From Platycnemis pennipes (taxonomy: Eukaryota; Arthropoda; Insecta; Odonata; Platycnemididae), in the NCBI GenBank assembly GCA_933228895.1, contig OW121851.1, positions 127,457,624-127,521,623 of the forward strand: a DNA stretch of 64,000 nt. The letters run 5' to 3'. A model generated the notes under the pieces. That model did not search any database. It saw only the letters and a program-made list of their open reading frames with translations, and was not told the DNA's origin. A program made the position numbers and the translations under genes. Numbering within the stretch: position 1 is the first letter of the stretch; every line of letters begins with the position of its first letter. Positions 34,621 to 46,967 of the stretch are shown piece after piece.

Positions 34621-37600
34621 AAGTATCTAATATTTCTGAGGGCATTACCTCCCATAGTAAAGCAATGTTAACATTCATAACTCAAGCCCCTAAAATATTG
34701 TTTAATAAATTTGAATTACGCAGATCGTAGCATTTTGTCTTCGGAAATGGGACAGACTTGTTTTTATTTTTATACAGAATATTATTGCCTTGTTATACCC
34801 ATATCATCGTTATTTTAAATAAAAACGGTAAAAATTAGAGATACATTACAAAAAGTTGATTAAAAGTGTGTTACTGCCTGATGCTATCATGCAAATATCT
34901 TTATGGGTAAATTTTGTGATTTTATGCTAAGCAAATAAACAATTAAAACTCCAGCAACGGACGATTTGGAATAAAACATTAAGGCGTAAATGAAGAGGTT
35001 TCTGGAGAGAATCATTTATTTTGAAGTTGTGTTGAACCGAAATCAAGGTTACCAATCGTTAATTATGATGATGGGCTGGGCAGGGCCCGAGTGTAAGTAA
35101 GCATTCACCATATTTTAAAACAGAAATCAGCAAATGCGTCAACATTTCGGTGACTGCATAAAATGATAGGGTCTGTACAGAGAATGGATCGGAATCTTTA
35201 CTCTGGGAGAAATACCTGGCAAAGAATTATTTGGACGTATATTCACTTTTTTGACAGAGAAGATTGTGACCTAAGTATAACTGTCCAACAAAACTGGTTT
35301 CGAGGCAGTAATACAGAAGATTTGCAACATTCTCCTCTAAATATAATTTAGTCATCTTAATTAGTGATTCTGTCCTAACGTGGAATGTGAATAACTTTTT
35401 CTCTAAGAGATATAGTCTGACTTTTTAAGCCAAAAAATTAATTAATTTGATGCATGAAAGTGAGGTGGGCGTAATATAGGCTTAAAGAACCTTTCTCTTA
35501 TGGGATGGAATTGGGTGGCTTGAATCTTTTATGTTTTAATTTTCAGTTTGAGAGCTTTATATATGCATTGAATCTCTTTAATCTATAATTAATTCCTTCA
35601 AATTTCTTTTTCAGGTGAGAGCATTGGCTTTATTTAACGTTGGATCGTAGATACGTAAGTACTTTATTTCATAGTTATTGCGAATACTTTCACATGCACA
35701 ATATTGTGAAATTCACGAAGCTTCATTAATAGTAAATTTATAATTATGAGATAGGTGATCTTGCTCTTCTGTACTCTTCTAATCACTCAATTTTCTCGTC
35801 ATTAATAATTAAATTATTAGATTTTATTTATTCAAAATGTTAATAATTTTAGCAAAGTGACAATTTAACTTATAGCACTGTAGGTAATTAATACGGTGTG
35901 CGTGTAATGCTCTACAAATATAAGGATCCATTTAAAATAATTATCACAACCACCACCCATTCCAACAAATTTGGCTATTTTCTCTGGGTAATTCTGAGTA
36001 AAGGATCAATATAAAATTTCTTTTTGTTTCTGCCAATTTGAGACATCGACCTGGACAAATGTTAGAGTTGCAGGAGATTAGACAGCAGCATGATATCCTG
36101 TGTTATGGTTGTTCAAACCCATAGGAAATGAACTCAACATCACGATCGGTCCGGAGATTGAGTTTTTGTGTAGCTTAAAATTTACTAAAAAATCTCTGGT
36201 AGTTTTGTGCCCGTGAGATTTGAGACATTTGAAATAAGTTCCCTCTAACCTCTTGCGTGGATCACTTTTTCGCTACTAGCATTCATAGGAATAAAAAAAA
36301 TTGGAGATGACTCGTAATCGAAATTAGCTGTATTTATGTGGTTTAACATAGTACAAACTATTCTGTCGGAAGAAATAAGGACCGGGTGGGAAGTTTTCTG
36401 AAAAGTAGATTGCGCTAAAATGTCTCCATTGCAGAAATTTCAACTCTGGCATTTGAATCTACGGCTAAATGCATTTCTATAACTATAAAACACATCTCGT
36501 AATCCATGTAACTGCTGCATTGCAATAACGCTACTAACTCCTTTAGCACTTCCTACTCCGTTCTTCAATTGTGTCTGTTCACCAGCTCAGTTGAAATAGA
36601 AAACGGTTCATCTCTATCCAATTATGGAGTGAGAAACTCCGTTAACGTGGAATTGATTGTAGAAAGCGACCTGACAGGTCCAAATCACCTCAATCAGTTT
36701 TTGCCTTGAGGAGCAGAACGAATTTACTTCAGCAACTCCATTTTTAAAATCTCTTATTCACTTCGAACTTTATTAAAAAGACACAAGTTGTTGTCAGTCT
36801 ATAAATATTACCTATCAGTCTATTATTTTCCTACCTTTAGTATATTTACACTGATATGTCACTCTTTAACATATTTACTCTATTATTACTCTTGGTGCAT
36901 GGTGATAAGGCTGCACTGCCTAAGGAGCAAGCGCTTTTGATTACCTTACCTGCTGCTAAGTACTTTCACTCTCTAAGTTAGAGGGGAAGCACTCTCGTTA
37001 CGCTCGTGCCTTTGCCAGGTTCACTGGTTTCGATCAATGAATGGGAATTGGATGTGCGTGGGCTGGATGCTACAAGGGATTTGGAGGGGATTTGTCGTTT
37101 CTCTCATCTGGTCGTCCGGTAGGGGACCCCAGCGGATATTTCGCCACATTGGCGGAAAGCCCCTGTTATCGTCTTGTATGTTGTCACTTTCAAATGTATT
37201 CACGCACTAGAAGGGACTTTTTTCGTCTAGCCATTTCTAAATTGAAGTTAATACCATGGTTACATTTTTTTCGAAGGTTTCGTTCCGTACTTGTGCGATG
37301 AAAAGCATATTTCACGGTCTCTCGTACGATTGAAAATATGATTCAATTGCGATAGCCTTCTTTCTACAAAAGCGGATGGATTGGTAAGAAAAAGATTATT
37401 AATGGAGAGAGAAATGTTAATTTACTAAAGTCGTGAAGCTCTACTACTTAAAATAAGTAGTTAATTGACTGCCAATAGGAGCGTAGGAATATTAATGGTT
37501 AGAAAACAAGAGCACTCTACTGTTTTAAACATAAATGATTCCCCATGTTCCAGAGAGAGTATATATGCCCAGATAAACGTCCAAGAATCATTTACAAGTC

Positions 37601-40138
37601 TTCATCAAATTTCATAGGTCGTGGAACGCACAGCTGCAAACTTAATCTATGCTTGAAGCAGAAAACGAATTAGTATGTGTCCACGAGCTGATATTAAGAT
37701 ACAGGGGGTGCACAGGAAAAACAAAGTAAACCACAACATTTGTCCTAAGGGAGTACGAAATACTTGCTTTGAAGAGTCAGTGACAGGCAAAGAATATCTC
37801 TTTATTGTTTCTGCCGCGTATGTCAGCAGGTCTCACCTCCAATTCCTGTAACTTCTGCCTCAGTTCTCTATGTGGGCTGGGGTTAATAGATCAGACACTC
37901 ACCTGTAATAGAAAGAGAGATTTTATAATATTTTCTTTATATGTTATGCAATGAATTTTATATTAAATTATGCATAATAAAATTCCTCCATTAGGAACAA
38001 TTGTAAATTATTGTTATGAATTTCAGTTGCAATAATTTTTACTTAACTTTACATTTACATTAAAAAAATAATGCTGTCATATATTCTCATTTAAATAACA
38101 ATCTATTTAATTCATGGATCCGGTCTCTTTAAAATGTGTCTGCGAAGCCTTAGTCCAGGCTCTTGAGGCTCTTTCATTCTGTGTTTATTAATTAATCCCT
38201 TATTAGATGTGCAAATAAAGATTATTAGCATGATAGTTCAAAGGTATATCAATAATTGATACACCTTTTTCGGTGTATCGGAAATAATTTCGGTGTTTTC
38301 GGAAATAATTCGGTAAATTGGGAAAGAAAGCACATCAAAAATGCAAAACTGCGGATAGTAAGTGGAACGAGTAAGAAACGCCTGGGATAATGTGAGCGAT
38401 GTGCCGCCAAATGTCGGAAAGGAGAGCACGGCTAGAAGCTGTTAAAAAGGGTTGTTAATTATGATATACTTAGGTGAATAAGAAAATTTGTGGTGAACTC
38501 CACGGTGGAGACTGTTTCTAATGGAAAAGTGCTGATACGGGGAAAGAAAGATTCATTTCATTTTTAGAATTAAAGGGAAGATTGATTTCGTGAACAAATC
38601 ATATTTCAGATCTTAGTATGGCAGTACAATATATGATGATAACAATATAGCAGATGAGCGTTTGTGTACATTGTGAAATAGTTACTTAATCGTTTTAAAA
38701 TTGCCTACAGGATAATGTAGAGGCAGTGTAATAGACCGATAGGGCCTAGAAAAAGACACCGGATTCGCGTAAGTTCATCTAGAAATTGAAACTGCCATGA
38801 AAGTGATATTCTCTAGGCAAGGACCTTTGTTTATGACTGATACTGTCTGAGAACACTGGATTGCGTGGTCTTCACTCTCCATCAGTCTCCTTACGAAGTA
38901 TCCTCAAAGATTACTGATCAAGAGAGCCTTCTAGTCGGACTTTCTGCAAGTATATTATGATTAATATACTCACTGGTTTTTATCATCATGTACATAGTTT
39001 GTTTAGTAAAGGAATTGTGCTCTATGATCATAAAAGTATAAATCCATATTGCTAAATTGGCAGAGCATTGCACAAATCCCTTAATCTGTTTCTCTTTCTC
39101 GGCGTGTTCTTTATGTGTGTACTGAAATAAACTATGAGCCATTGTGTTTTACTTAAAAACTCATTGTAAATGCTCATTTCATTGTTAATTATTTAGATTT
39201 ATAATTACCTGCACCCAATATTCGGGAACATTTGGGGGTCAAAGACCGCTAATATGCATTTCCGCTTGATAGTAAGGATAAAATATTGAATATTATTCTT
39301 TTCCAAGGAATATCTTGGTAAAGGATCTGGATAAAATTGTATCATGTTGAGAAATATCGTAGTTTAGGTTCTGGATAAAATGGTATCATGTTTATCTTTA
39401 TAAATGGGAAGGATTTTTGCCTTTGCTTTCGAATCTTGTTCCAAATTCCATGAATATATGTGAATACGCTTCTGGCTACAGACTTACCATACCTCCGATA
39501 ATCACGCTGGATATGGAGATAACGGTGAAATTTTATTTTGCTGGCAAAAAAACAACTTTAGAGAGGCCTAATCCATCTTAATCTATATAATTTATAAAAA
39601 CGAATTCATCAAGTTTTGCGACTTAAAATATATTTTTTGCACACCATCCAATTAGTTAAAATTTACGACTCTTTCAGGATTTAAAGCCGATGAATATAAG
39701 GATAATATATGAAAATATAGAGTGGCATTGTGAAATACATGAAGGGCGAGATCCAGGTGGTAGAGGAGTCAAAAGCGATGGAGTGATATATTACAATTGT
39801 TTATCAAAGGAAATTTATTTTGAGGAAATGTGATTGCTGAGCTGGATCCTCTACTCACTGGCATCGGTTCAAATAACGGAAGTTTTTCAAACGGGATGGA
39901 ACAATGTTCTCTGCTTGAGTACTGATTCGAAAGCACTTCAAGTTCAGAAGTGGACATTTCGAGTTGATACGATTATTTTGCAATTTTTTGCTGATCAAGG
40001 CATATCAATTTTAACACAAGTCTGGGAGGAATAAAGAGGTGATTCCTGCGTTACCTTTTACGCTGGGAATGCATATCTCATTGAGCTTGTATATTTATAA
40101 AAGTATCATGCAAACGTGTATCTCAAGACCGTTCGAAA
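34621..40138. other. Long non-coding AT-rich stretch
   Basis: About 5.5 kb in which I recognise no gene, RNA or mobile element. A small repeat at 38258-38318 repeats a GGAAATAATTCGGTG-like unit and contains an 8-bp hairpin (GATACACC...GGTGTATC). Mildly GC-richer sequence lies at 37020-37200. Confidence 0.4.
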
Positions 40139-40144
40139 ACAGTA

Positions 40145-41801
40145 GAGGAGGTGGTCTAAATATGGGCTACATGTTTTATTTTGAGGCCTACTGTACTAAC
40201 TTAATTTATTTTTTGAGATGATAATGTTGTGATTCAACCTACAACAAATCGTACATAATATAGGGTGGTAATATGCTCTTAATGCCTTCAACTTTTTTTC
40301 AGATGAGTTGATTTCAAAAAGTTGTCAAAATGGAGCGATATCAAAAAGTGGTCTAAATATGGGATAGTGGGCCACTCATAATGTTAACGTTAAAAAAAAG
40401 ACAAAAATATCTCAAAATGTTGAAAAATTATAGTTATCCCAAAAAATAATAAAGGTAGCGAAAAGAAGGTAAAATATATGCTCTCAAACGATGCTAGAGT
40501 TATTATTTGCCGAAATCGCACGCATAAGCCTCTTTTTCTTCCCACGATTACCGTTGCGCCTCTTTCCATGGAAGTTAGAGCAACAATCTGCCTCTCCCAT
40601 TTCTTCCAACAACGCACGGAACTTTACTTTGGACAATGGGCAAACCTCTCGTCCGTGTTGTGTGTCCTTGAGGCTGGAAGTTTATACTTATCATAGACTT
40701 CCTTTAAAATGGTGAAGGGGGGGCCCACAGTCTCTTTAGTGAATCCCAAAGCCCTGGCGTAGGAAGTTCCGCATGGTTTCCGGAGTGAGGGACGACCCTT
40801 ATGACGATTCAGATCCACCCACACCCTTCCTCCAGCTTCATTTTTAAGTGGAACGGGCAGATTGTTCCTCATCGCAAGTTGGTACGCCATTTGCTTCACA
40901 CCGTTGATGGTGCACCCAAAAATACCCTGCTCCATTGTGAGTAGGTATGAAACAAGTGCTTCCTCAAGATCATATCCCAAGTACAGCTTTCGTCCAAGCC
41001 TGGTGCAGTAGGTGTTTAATCACTCTTATTGCTGAGAGTTTTAAGAGTGGTGCGGGTTACATTGAACTCCTTGGAAACTTTCAGAGTTCCTATTTTCTTT
41101 TAATAGCTAATATTTTGCTTTAAGAGTTTTCTAGTCATTTGGTATCGAATTAGAAGGCGACATAAAAAATTGGAAAACTTTTGAATTTTTCAACAATCCT
41201 CATTCGCACTCATTAGGAATTCCTATTACTTACTGAAATAATTGAAAATAAGCGTTTATCAAAAAGTTTCACACAGGAATGAAAAGAGATAAATAAATTA
41301 GAACGACCCGAATAAATTTTAAAAATGATGGCAGGAATGACAAAATTATATGTGAGGTTGAAAAACGGTCCAAATATGGGCTAGCCCATTTTTAGACTAT
41401 TTTAGACCATTTTAGACTATTTAGACCAACTGCATGTTTGAGGGACACTGAACGGCAGATATTACGAATAAGCTATATCCATTGTTCAACCTCTCCAAAT
41501 TATACTTTTAAATGTCAGCTTTGATGCAATAGTAACAAAAGGACACCAAATTATTCGATAAAATTTTAAAAATTGCAAACCATCTACCTGAAAAAGTTTT
41601 CGAGTCTTCAGTAATGAGGATTATGGACAAAAAACACTACAGCTTCCAACATGGACGACAGCGCTAGCTAAACTACTCCATTTCTTCTTTCTTATCAATA
41701 AGCAGTTACTTTATACACCAAGCGATTGCTTGCAGCATCTGATAGTACCTCACTCATCAACCAGCCCGTATTTCGACCATAGCCCGTATTTCGACCACCT
41801 C
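40145..41801 (-). mobile_element. pogo/Tigger-like DNA transposon with inverted ends
   Basis: The left end GAGGAGGTGGTCTAAATATG and the right end, read inward on the minus strand, GAGGTGGTCGAAATACGGG form terminal inverted repeats over about 20 bases, each followed by GGCTA. Both are flanked by TA (40143-40144 and 41802-41803), as expected for Tc1/mariner/pogo target duplication. The same motif recurs inside: 40348-40363 (GTGGTCTAAATATGGG), 41366-41383 (CGGTCCAAATATGGGCTA) and a tandem second copy at 41763-41778. It is about 1.66 kb long. A broken transposase lies inside on the minus strand. Confidence 0.7.
40400..41150 (-). pseudogene. pogo/Tigger-like (CENP-B/jerky type) transposase, broken
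   Basis: The N-terminal part, read in pieces, gives GTLKVSKEFNVTRTTLKTLS, an HTH-psq domain (the V-x-K-E-F-x-V-x-R-T-T-L pattern). After a stop and frame change it gives LGRKLYLGYDLEEALVSYLL and MEQGIFGCTINGVKQMAYQL with AMRNNLPVP. VWVDLNRHKGRPSLRKPCG, then TSYARALGFTKETV, form the CENP-B-type second helix-turn-helix (W-x-x-x-F-x-x-R, LS-RKP-x-x-TS-ARA). The longest intact frame is 40624-40980. Past a stop at 40624 the next frame has WERQIVALTSMERGATVIV, matching the ALTSAERG segment just before the catalytic core in this family. The DDE core and C-terminus are missing. It is non-functional by several stops and a deletion. Confidence 0.8.
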
Positions 41802-41803
41802 TA

Positions 41804-42612
41804 ATGAAATTTGATGATATTTTGAATAGTTTTGAGGTAGTAAAAGCTGGTTCCTTATGAATGTCTATTAACAAAATTGCTTTTCTCGTCGATGAAATGC
41901 TAGCACATGGCATGCAACCTGCAATTCGTGTGAAGGGAGACGATTTATGCGCAACTCTCATGCAAGGGGTGGTTATTTGTGGGAAAGAAAAAGATAACAT
42001 ACTAATAGAATCAAGATTATAACCAGCCTCTCAGTGAGAAGTGAAATAAAAAGTCCATCAATGTCTAGTTGAGTCAATAATTATTTACGCATTTTAATTG
42101 ATTAAGAGTCTTGCGTAAACTCACTAGTTGTATAGAAATGAATTCTATATTTTCCAAAAGTTGAGAAAAACAGTGTTTTATTCCATTCAAAATACACTAA
42201 CTATTTTTTACTTCGATTAATTTTAAATTTTAGAATTATAATGGGTCGTGTGCATCTAATTACTACAGAGAATACACTTGAAATAAAAAAGAAGAACGAA
42301 ATGAAATTTTCGCAGCATTCTAGATCGGAATCGCTTTTCTCATATGTGGCATTATTCGTTCAAATCAAATCTTTTAACAACTACTATCGTACAATATTTC
42401 ATCCACATTGAATGCAGATCGTGTATTCTCAAGAGTATGAGAATATTTTTCCCTTCGTTAACTGTAACAGGGGTGAGAAAGTTAAGATTATTCTTTGCAA
42501 TTCTTCCAATTGAAATATATATGAAATAATAAGAAAATTGTAAAAAATAAGGTTGGTGGTTTCCGGATTGACTTTGTGTAATTTACTTATAATTGTGAAT
42601 AAAAAAGCAATA
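41804..42612. other. Non-coding AT-rich sequence
   Basis: Nothing recognised. Confidence 0.4.
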
Positions 42613-42685
42613 CTTTGTTTTTCCACATAAATTTAATATGATACGGCCATTGTTTCCACTTGGCGTCATCTTCAGGTAGAGAGTC
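42613..42685. repeat. Single-arm relative of the CCGG/CATCTTCAGG hairpin family
   Basis: ACTTTGTTTTTCCACATAAA, ATATGATACGGCCATTGTTTC and GCGTCATCTTCAGGTAGA follow the same order as the left arm at 12961-13032 (ACTTTGTGTTTTCCACTGAT, ATACTACCGGTTTC, CATCATCAGGTAAA). The opposite arm is missing or unrecognisable. Confidence 0.5.
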
Positions 42686-43974
42686 AAAAATTTCCACTCT
42701 TATACAAAAGTGTCCTCACTTATAGGGGGAAATGGGTAGTGCATTAGTGTACTTATGAATAGTAAACAAAGTATTAATTTTTATTTACATTGAAAGAAAG
42801 GAAAAAATAATAGGAAAAAAAGAATATAATTGGGTACAAACTACACAAAAAACCTTAAAGGAATAAATTATGCATTTTATGGTACCAATATGAATAATTT
42901 TAGCTAATATACTAAGCTAACTACATGTAAGTTATTTATTATTAAACATTAGCTCTCTCATCTACTGCTCAACTTATTAATAACCTATATTGCTGCAGAC
43001 TTATACGTTCATTCAATATTTTGTAGCTAATTTTTAACTTTAATACAGCGATGCATCGGTTATCTAACCAGCGTATTACGCAATCCTCGGGAAAATCGAA
43101 ATTATACTCAGACCCCTCGCTGAGGGAGTCAATTTTATGTCACTCACGCTTATTCCCAGCATGAGGAATATGCCAAATTTAATTGACGTATTGGTTTTTA
43201 ATAATCCATGGCAGTGGTTAAACTTCAGAATTCGCCTTGGTGCTTATTTTTACCCTTATCTTTTGAAGACTCGGAGTAAAACCTAAGGGTATGTGTTGAG
43301 CGAAAATGGTTTGAGAGAAGATGAAGTGCGACGATTATTTTGAAGATGCATTAATTTGGTATTAAATTTTCATTAATATCAACTTCACCGTTAGAAAATC
43401 CTAAGAGTATGACTTTATTTGTACAGCTAACTTCATCCAATCTAACTTTATGGTACCGCTTCACTATAGAAATAAAACTTAACTTACATTCTTTCAAGTT
43501 TTATTCAAAATTTAAGCTAAGTTTTCTTTATGCAACTTCATATGTAGTCAACAGTATTCATGGCACAAGAATTAATATCGTGCGAGGAACGCTGAAGAGC
43601 GATGATGTGAGGTGACCATGCTGTTAGACTTTCCATGTGTCAGCTCTTCAGTTCATTGGGTAGAACAAGATTAAGAGGGTGTATTAAGATCAATATTTAG
43701 AGTATGTGAGATTCCTATTCACCCTTCCAGTTCTCAATCACGCTTCCTGGCTCCCAATTCCTCTGTTACTATAATATACGTGAAAACCGAGATGAACCCG
43801 TCTCTGCTATTCACCGGAATGCTTGGTAGTGAGGTGACGCCCAAGCTTGCTGGGTGCCACGGCTTCGTTACTGAATGTTTCCCAGAAAACTCCAATGAAA
43901 AGGCGGTGGTTTTTCTAAAACAATGCATATTTTAATAAGGGTCCAAATACGTTCTTTTCTTCCCTTGGTCTTTC
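42686..43974. other. Non-coding AT-rich sequence
   Basis: No gene or repeat recognised. Confidence 0.4.
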
Positions 43975-44028
43975 CCTGCCAGCCACACACCCTCGTGGTG
44001 GCTCTCAGGGTATTACATAGATGTAATC
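43975..44028 (+). mobile_element. Family A 3' tail
   Basis: CCTGCCAGCCACACACCCTC, GTGGTGGCTCTCAGGGTATT and ACATAGATGTAAT carry the conserved family A terminus and one tail unit. No upstream family sequence is recognised, so the insertion is extremely truncated. Confidence 0.8.
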
Positions 44029-44963
44029 CTGGTTACCTATGTCGTCTTTTGATGTTAATTTATTAGTGGAAACTTTAACATTTACACTAAAAGATACTAC
44101 ACTAACAGAGAAAGTCGACGCTTCGCGTTCAATTCTCTGGACTTTTGATCTTTACAAGAAGCTTCAAATGACAAATTTAGCGAAACAATGTCACTCTAAA
44201 ACTGTTAAACTAGAATAAATTCAGTTCAAAAGGGTTTATTTGTATAAATGAAACATAAAACCAATGTAACAAAAACTCCGATGCTACCTGTGCCCGCGCA
44301 GCACACAATTTGATAGCGCTTCTTATTCGAAAGACAAGAAGCGCTCGTCTGCTTTAATACGCTTCAAGACCCTCCCTTTGTTGAAACTTCGGGAGTGTTC
44401 TGAAGTCACGGACTACAGTACACCTGTAAGATTAGCCGAAATGAGAAGAAATAACGAGTTTTTTAATAAAATTTGCGGATGAGGCTAGGATAAAGCATAG
44501 TATTGAAGCCAAGATCAAAACTACAAGAAAAATAAACATGAACGGATTATTCATCACCTTCAATTAACCGATTAGTCTTTCCTCGCAATTACTACGGATA
44601 CTTAGAAATTTACTGTAATCAGTCCTTAGGTCGGTAAAAGTAATTCCATTACTGTGGCCAACTGTCGGGCAAGATAGTAAACAATTCAGAAGTTAGTGCC
44701 GCAAAATAGTTTTCGTTTTCCCGCAAGCAATAATGTCACGGCTAACTCCAGCTGTTTACCCAGACCTTGAAGTGCCGGAACCGGTTGGGAACCACTCTTG
44801 TTACAACTCTCATGAGACTGATGTAATTTTAAGCTTGAAAATATTTTTATAGTTTCATTTTCTCTCTAAAAACACGTAAAATGCAACGAAAACATTTGGC
44901 CAATACAGTTTTAATATTGTGTAAAAGTTTCTCCATTCATGAGCTAGAGGAACATGCCTACAA
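44029..44963. other. Non-coding sequence
   Basis: Nothing recognised. Confidence 0.4.
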
Positions 44964-45112
44964 CATTATCATCGGTTAACAACACTAAGATTGGTTTGAC
45001 ACTGCCCTCCACACGAATCTTCTATCGGGCAACCTATTCATATTAACCTGATTCTTCTCTTTTACATCGTTCACAACCTGTTCCATGTATCTCATACGAG
45101 GATTCTCACAAT
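44964..45112 (-). pseudogene. Family B non-LTR retrotransposon, 3' end fragment
   Basis: ATTATCATCGGTTAAC, CTAAGATTGGTTTGACAC, TCTTCTATCGGGCAACC, TTCTTCTCTTTTACATCGTTC and CCATGTATCTCATACGAGG are the reverse complement of the last 150 bases of the relic at 3645-4195. The last block corresponds to its CCTCGTAGGAGATATATATGG. Confidence 0.8.
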
Positions 45113-46040
45113 GGCAACAAAATATCGCTATGTGTAAAAGTGGACTCCACTGTGTAAAATAGTATTCTAGCTACTTGTGAAATCAAAACCTAATGAAACC
45201 CTGTTTATCTTTAAGGTGTGTTCAAATATTTAAGACGGGCATACCCGAATGTACGTTGTATTTAACATTCACAGGTCCTTAAGTTTGTATCAGTTATTAG
45301 CACCCTCTGGATGTCATGTTGAGAAGTGCCTGGAGCTGCTTTTAAAATTCACCTCTAATCACCTTGTTTTGCGCAAGGTCGTCCCGTGCGTTTCCCAATG
45401 CATTGACTGGGAACCCTTTCATTGTGTTGGAGGATCTTTTGTTGCTTGGGAGGACGTGCTTTCAGCCAGCCAACGCTGCGAGTCATTGACGGGGTTGGGA
45501 GGGTTGTGTAACGCCGTGGTTCCTTGATGGTGTTGGTGGCTCAATACAGTATTTGTTGCGCCTCACCAAATTGGAACAGTTTCAGGCTCCATCCCCGCCT
45601 CCCTCTCAAGTCCGCCGCTGTAGCGCCGGCGCCTCTAATTTCCCTTCGCTCCATTGTTACAACACCCTCGCTCCAACTCTCCATAGTTACAGAGACTCAA
45701 GGCTTCCGTTGCATCGCCTACATATTCATAACCCTCCCACCTGTACTGCGGTCTTGAAACCTCACGCGTAGGAGAGGATTCACCCAGTTTGCCACGCAAA
45801 TGAAGTTTGAGGATCGCTTTTTCATTTTCAAATGACCTCAGCACCTAAGAAAATTAGCCATGAGGCTTGAGCTGTGGCAATAAAATCACAGAGAAGTAAG
45901 GTGCCCCATCGTAAAACTGACGAATGAACTGTGGAGGGTGAAATTAGAAAAATGGGGTTTTCACAATTACCTACTTACTTGCCTCTCAGTTCGTTGTTAA
46001 TGTAATCACATACACGAAAATCATTACTATTATTTCTTTT
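45113..46040. other. Non-coding sequence, GC-richer from 45370 to 45770
   Basis: A 92-codon plus-strand frame (45249-45527) and two overlapping frames at 45524-45771 have no recognisable domain. Moderate CpG content suggests a weak island. Confidence 0.35.
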
Positions 46041-46050
46041 GCGATACTGA
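46041..46050 (+). repeat. Target-site duplication, left, of tRNA-SINE
   Basis: GCGATACTGA at 46041-46050 pairs with GCAATACTGA at 46382-46391, with one mismatch in ten. Confidence 0.65.
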
Positions 46051-46381
46051 GAGGGGGATTCGGTTGGTGTGGTGGCTAGAGTACTGGCCTCCCATCCGAG
46101 GGCCCGGGTTCGATTCCCGGCAGTGGCGGATTTAACAGTGGAAAACCGGTCCCCACTTGAGCGGAGGGCATTTCAAGTTCAGTACTCCGTCCGTCAGATG
46201 GGACGTTGAGCCGGGGTCCCCTTGGCGCCTTTTGTTAAGAGTAGGCAAATGCCGACGCCGGGTTTCTCTCCACCCTTCCTCCGTTTCCTGAAAACCCCTA
46301 CCATTACCCAAATACCCACCTATCCTAAAATGGCGCAAATGACCTAAGCTGTCGGTCGCCTCCCCTGAATAACCAACCAAC
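46051..46381 (+). mobile_element. tRNA-derived SINE, about 330 bp
   Basis: The head has a clear internal RNA polymerase III promoter: an A box in TGGTGGCTAGAGTACTGG near 46070-46087 and a B box in GGGTTCGATTCCCGG near 46107-46121, whose flanks pair as a T arm. The body continues with GTCAGATGGGACGTTGAGCC, GGGGTCCCCTTGGCGCC, TTAAGAGTAGGCAAATGCCG and CCCACCTATCC, and ends in AATAACCAACCAAC. It is bounded by near-perfect 10-base direct repeats. A diverged relative lies at 4215-4470. An 82-codon minus-strand frame inside is a by-product. Confidence 0.85.
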
Positions 46382-46391
46382 GCAATACTGA

Positions 46392-46700
46392 CCTTTAAAC
46401 TGGTGCAATGGTAGTTAACGGTATTAATGTTATATTAACATTTTTATCTAATGGAGTGCTTTGAAGGAAATTAGTGACCAGGTGTAGATTTCATAATCAA
46501 AATTAATTTGGCAGCAGGCCGGTGTAGCATAATCTTGTAAGAATGTTTTCTTTCTGTGCGCATGTAAATGTTTTCATCACATAAATGTTGTCATTATCAG
46601 AAGTTTGTAATCACTTTTGAAGTTCATTTTCAGTGCGGTAGCTTAAAATAGCAAAAAAAACAAAAATTATCCATTTTCAATTGACTAGACATACGGCGTT
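46392..46700. other. Non-coding AT-rich spacer between two SINEs
   Basis: Nothing recognised. Confidence 0.4.
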
Positions 46701-46712
46701 TTTACTAAGCTT
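46701..46712 (+). repeat. Target-site duplication, left, of 5S-SINE
   Basis: TTTACTAAGCTT here is repeated exactly at 46956-46967, immediately after the SINE. Confidence 0.85.
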
Positions 46713-46955
46713 GGGCAAGGGACTAGCCACGTTGAAACACCGGTTCCCGTCAGATCACCGAAGTTAAGCAATGCTGGGCCCGGACGGAGGTTAGATGGGT
46801 AGCCCCCTCCCCCCCATACCTCTACCGTTGTGCTCTTGTCCCCTGTCTGAAAGTGGCTGGCAGGTTAAATGTGGGTTGGCACAATGGATCTAAAGAGGTC
46901 TAAGTGCCAGGGGGGCTCTAGAAAGCCCCCGCCCGCCCCTCCACTTTACAATTTA
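46713..46955 (+). mobile_element. 5S rRNA-derived SINE (SINE3-type), 243 bp
   Basis: The first 90-95 bases follow animal 5S rRNA from its start. CCACGTTGAAACACCGGTTC, CCGTCAGATCACCGAAGTTA, AGCAATGCTGGGCCCGG and GGTTAGATGGGTAGCC correspond to 5S segments ACCACGCTGAATACACCGGT, CGTCCGATCACCGAAGTTA, AGCAGCGTCGGGC and GGTTAGTACTTGGATGGGTGACC. The internal promoter parts (A box AAGTTAAGCA, C box GATGGGT) are retained. From 46808 the sequence is unrelated to 5S. The 3' part has its own hairpin (GGGGGCTCTAGAAAGCCCCC) and no poly(A). A perfect 12-base target duplication flanks the whole unit, showing that it was inserted by retrotransposition and is not a stray 5S gene. Confidence 0.88.
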
Positions 46956-46967
46956 TTTACTAAGCTT
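46956..46967 (+). repeat. Target-site duplication, right, of 5S-SINE
   Basis: Exact second copy of TTTACTAAGCTT. Confidence 0.85.

Noticed and set aside
46713..46806. A functional 5S rRNA gene
   Set aside because: Several substitutions and small gaps disturb the 5S structure, no T-run terminator follows, and the duplication encloses a longer unit, so it is a SINE head.
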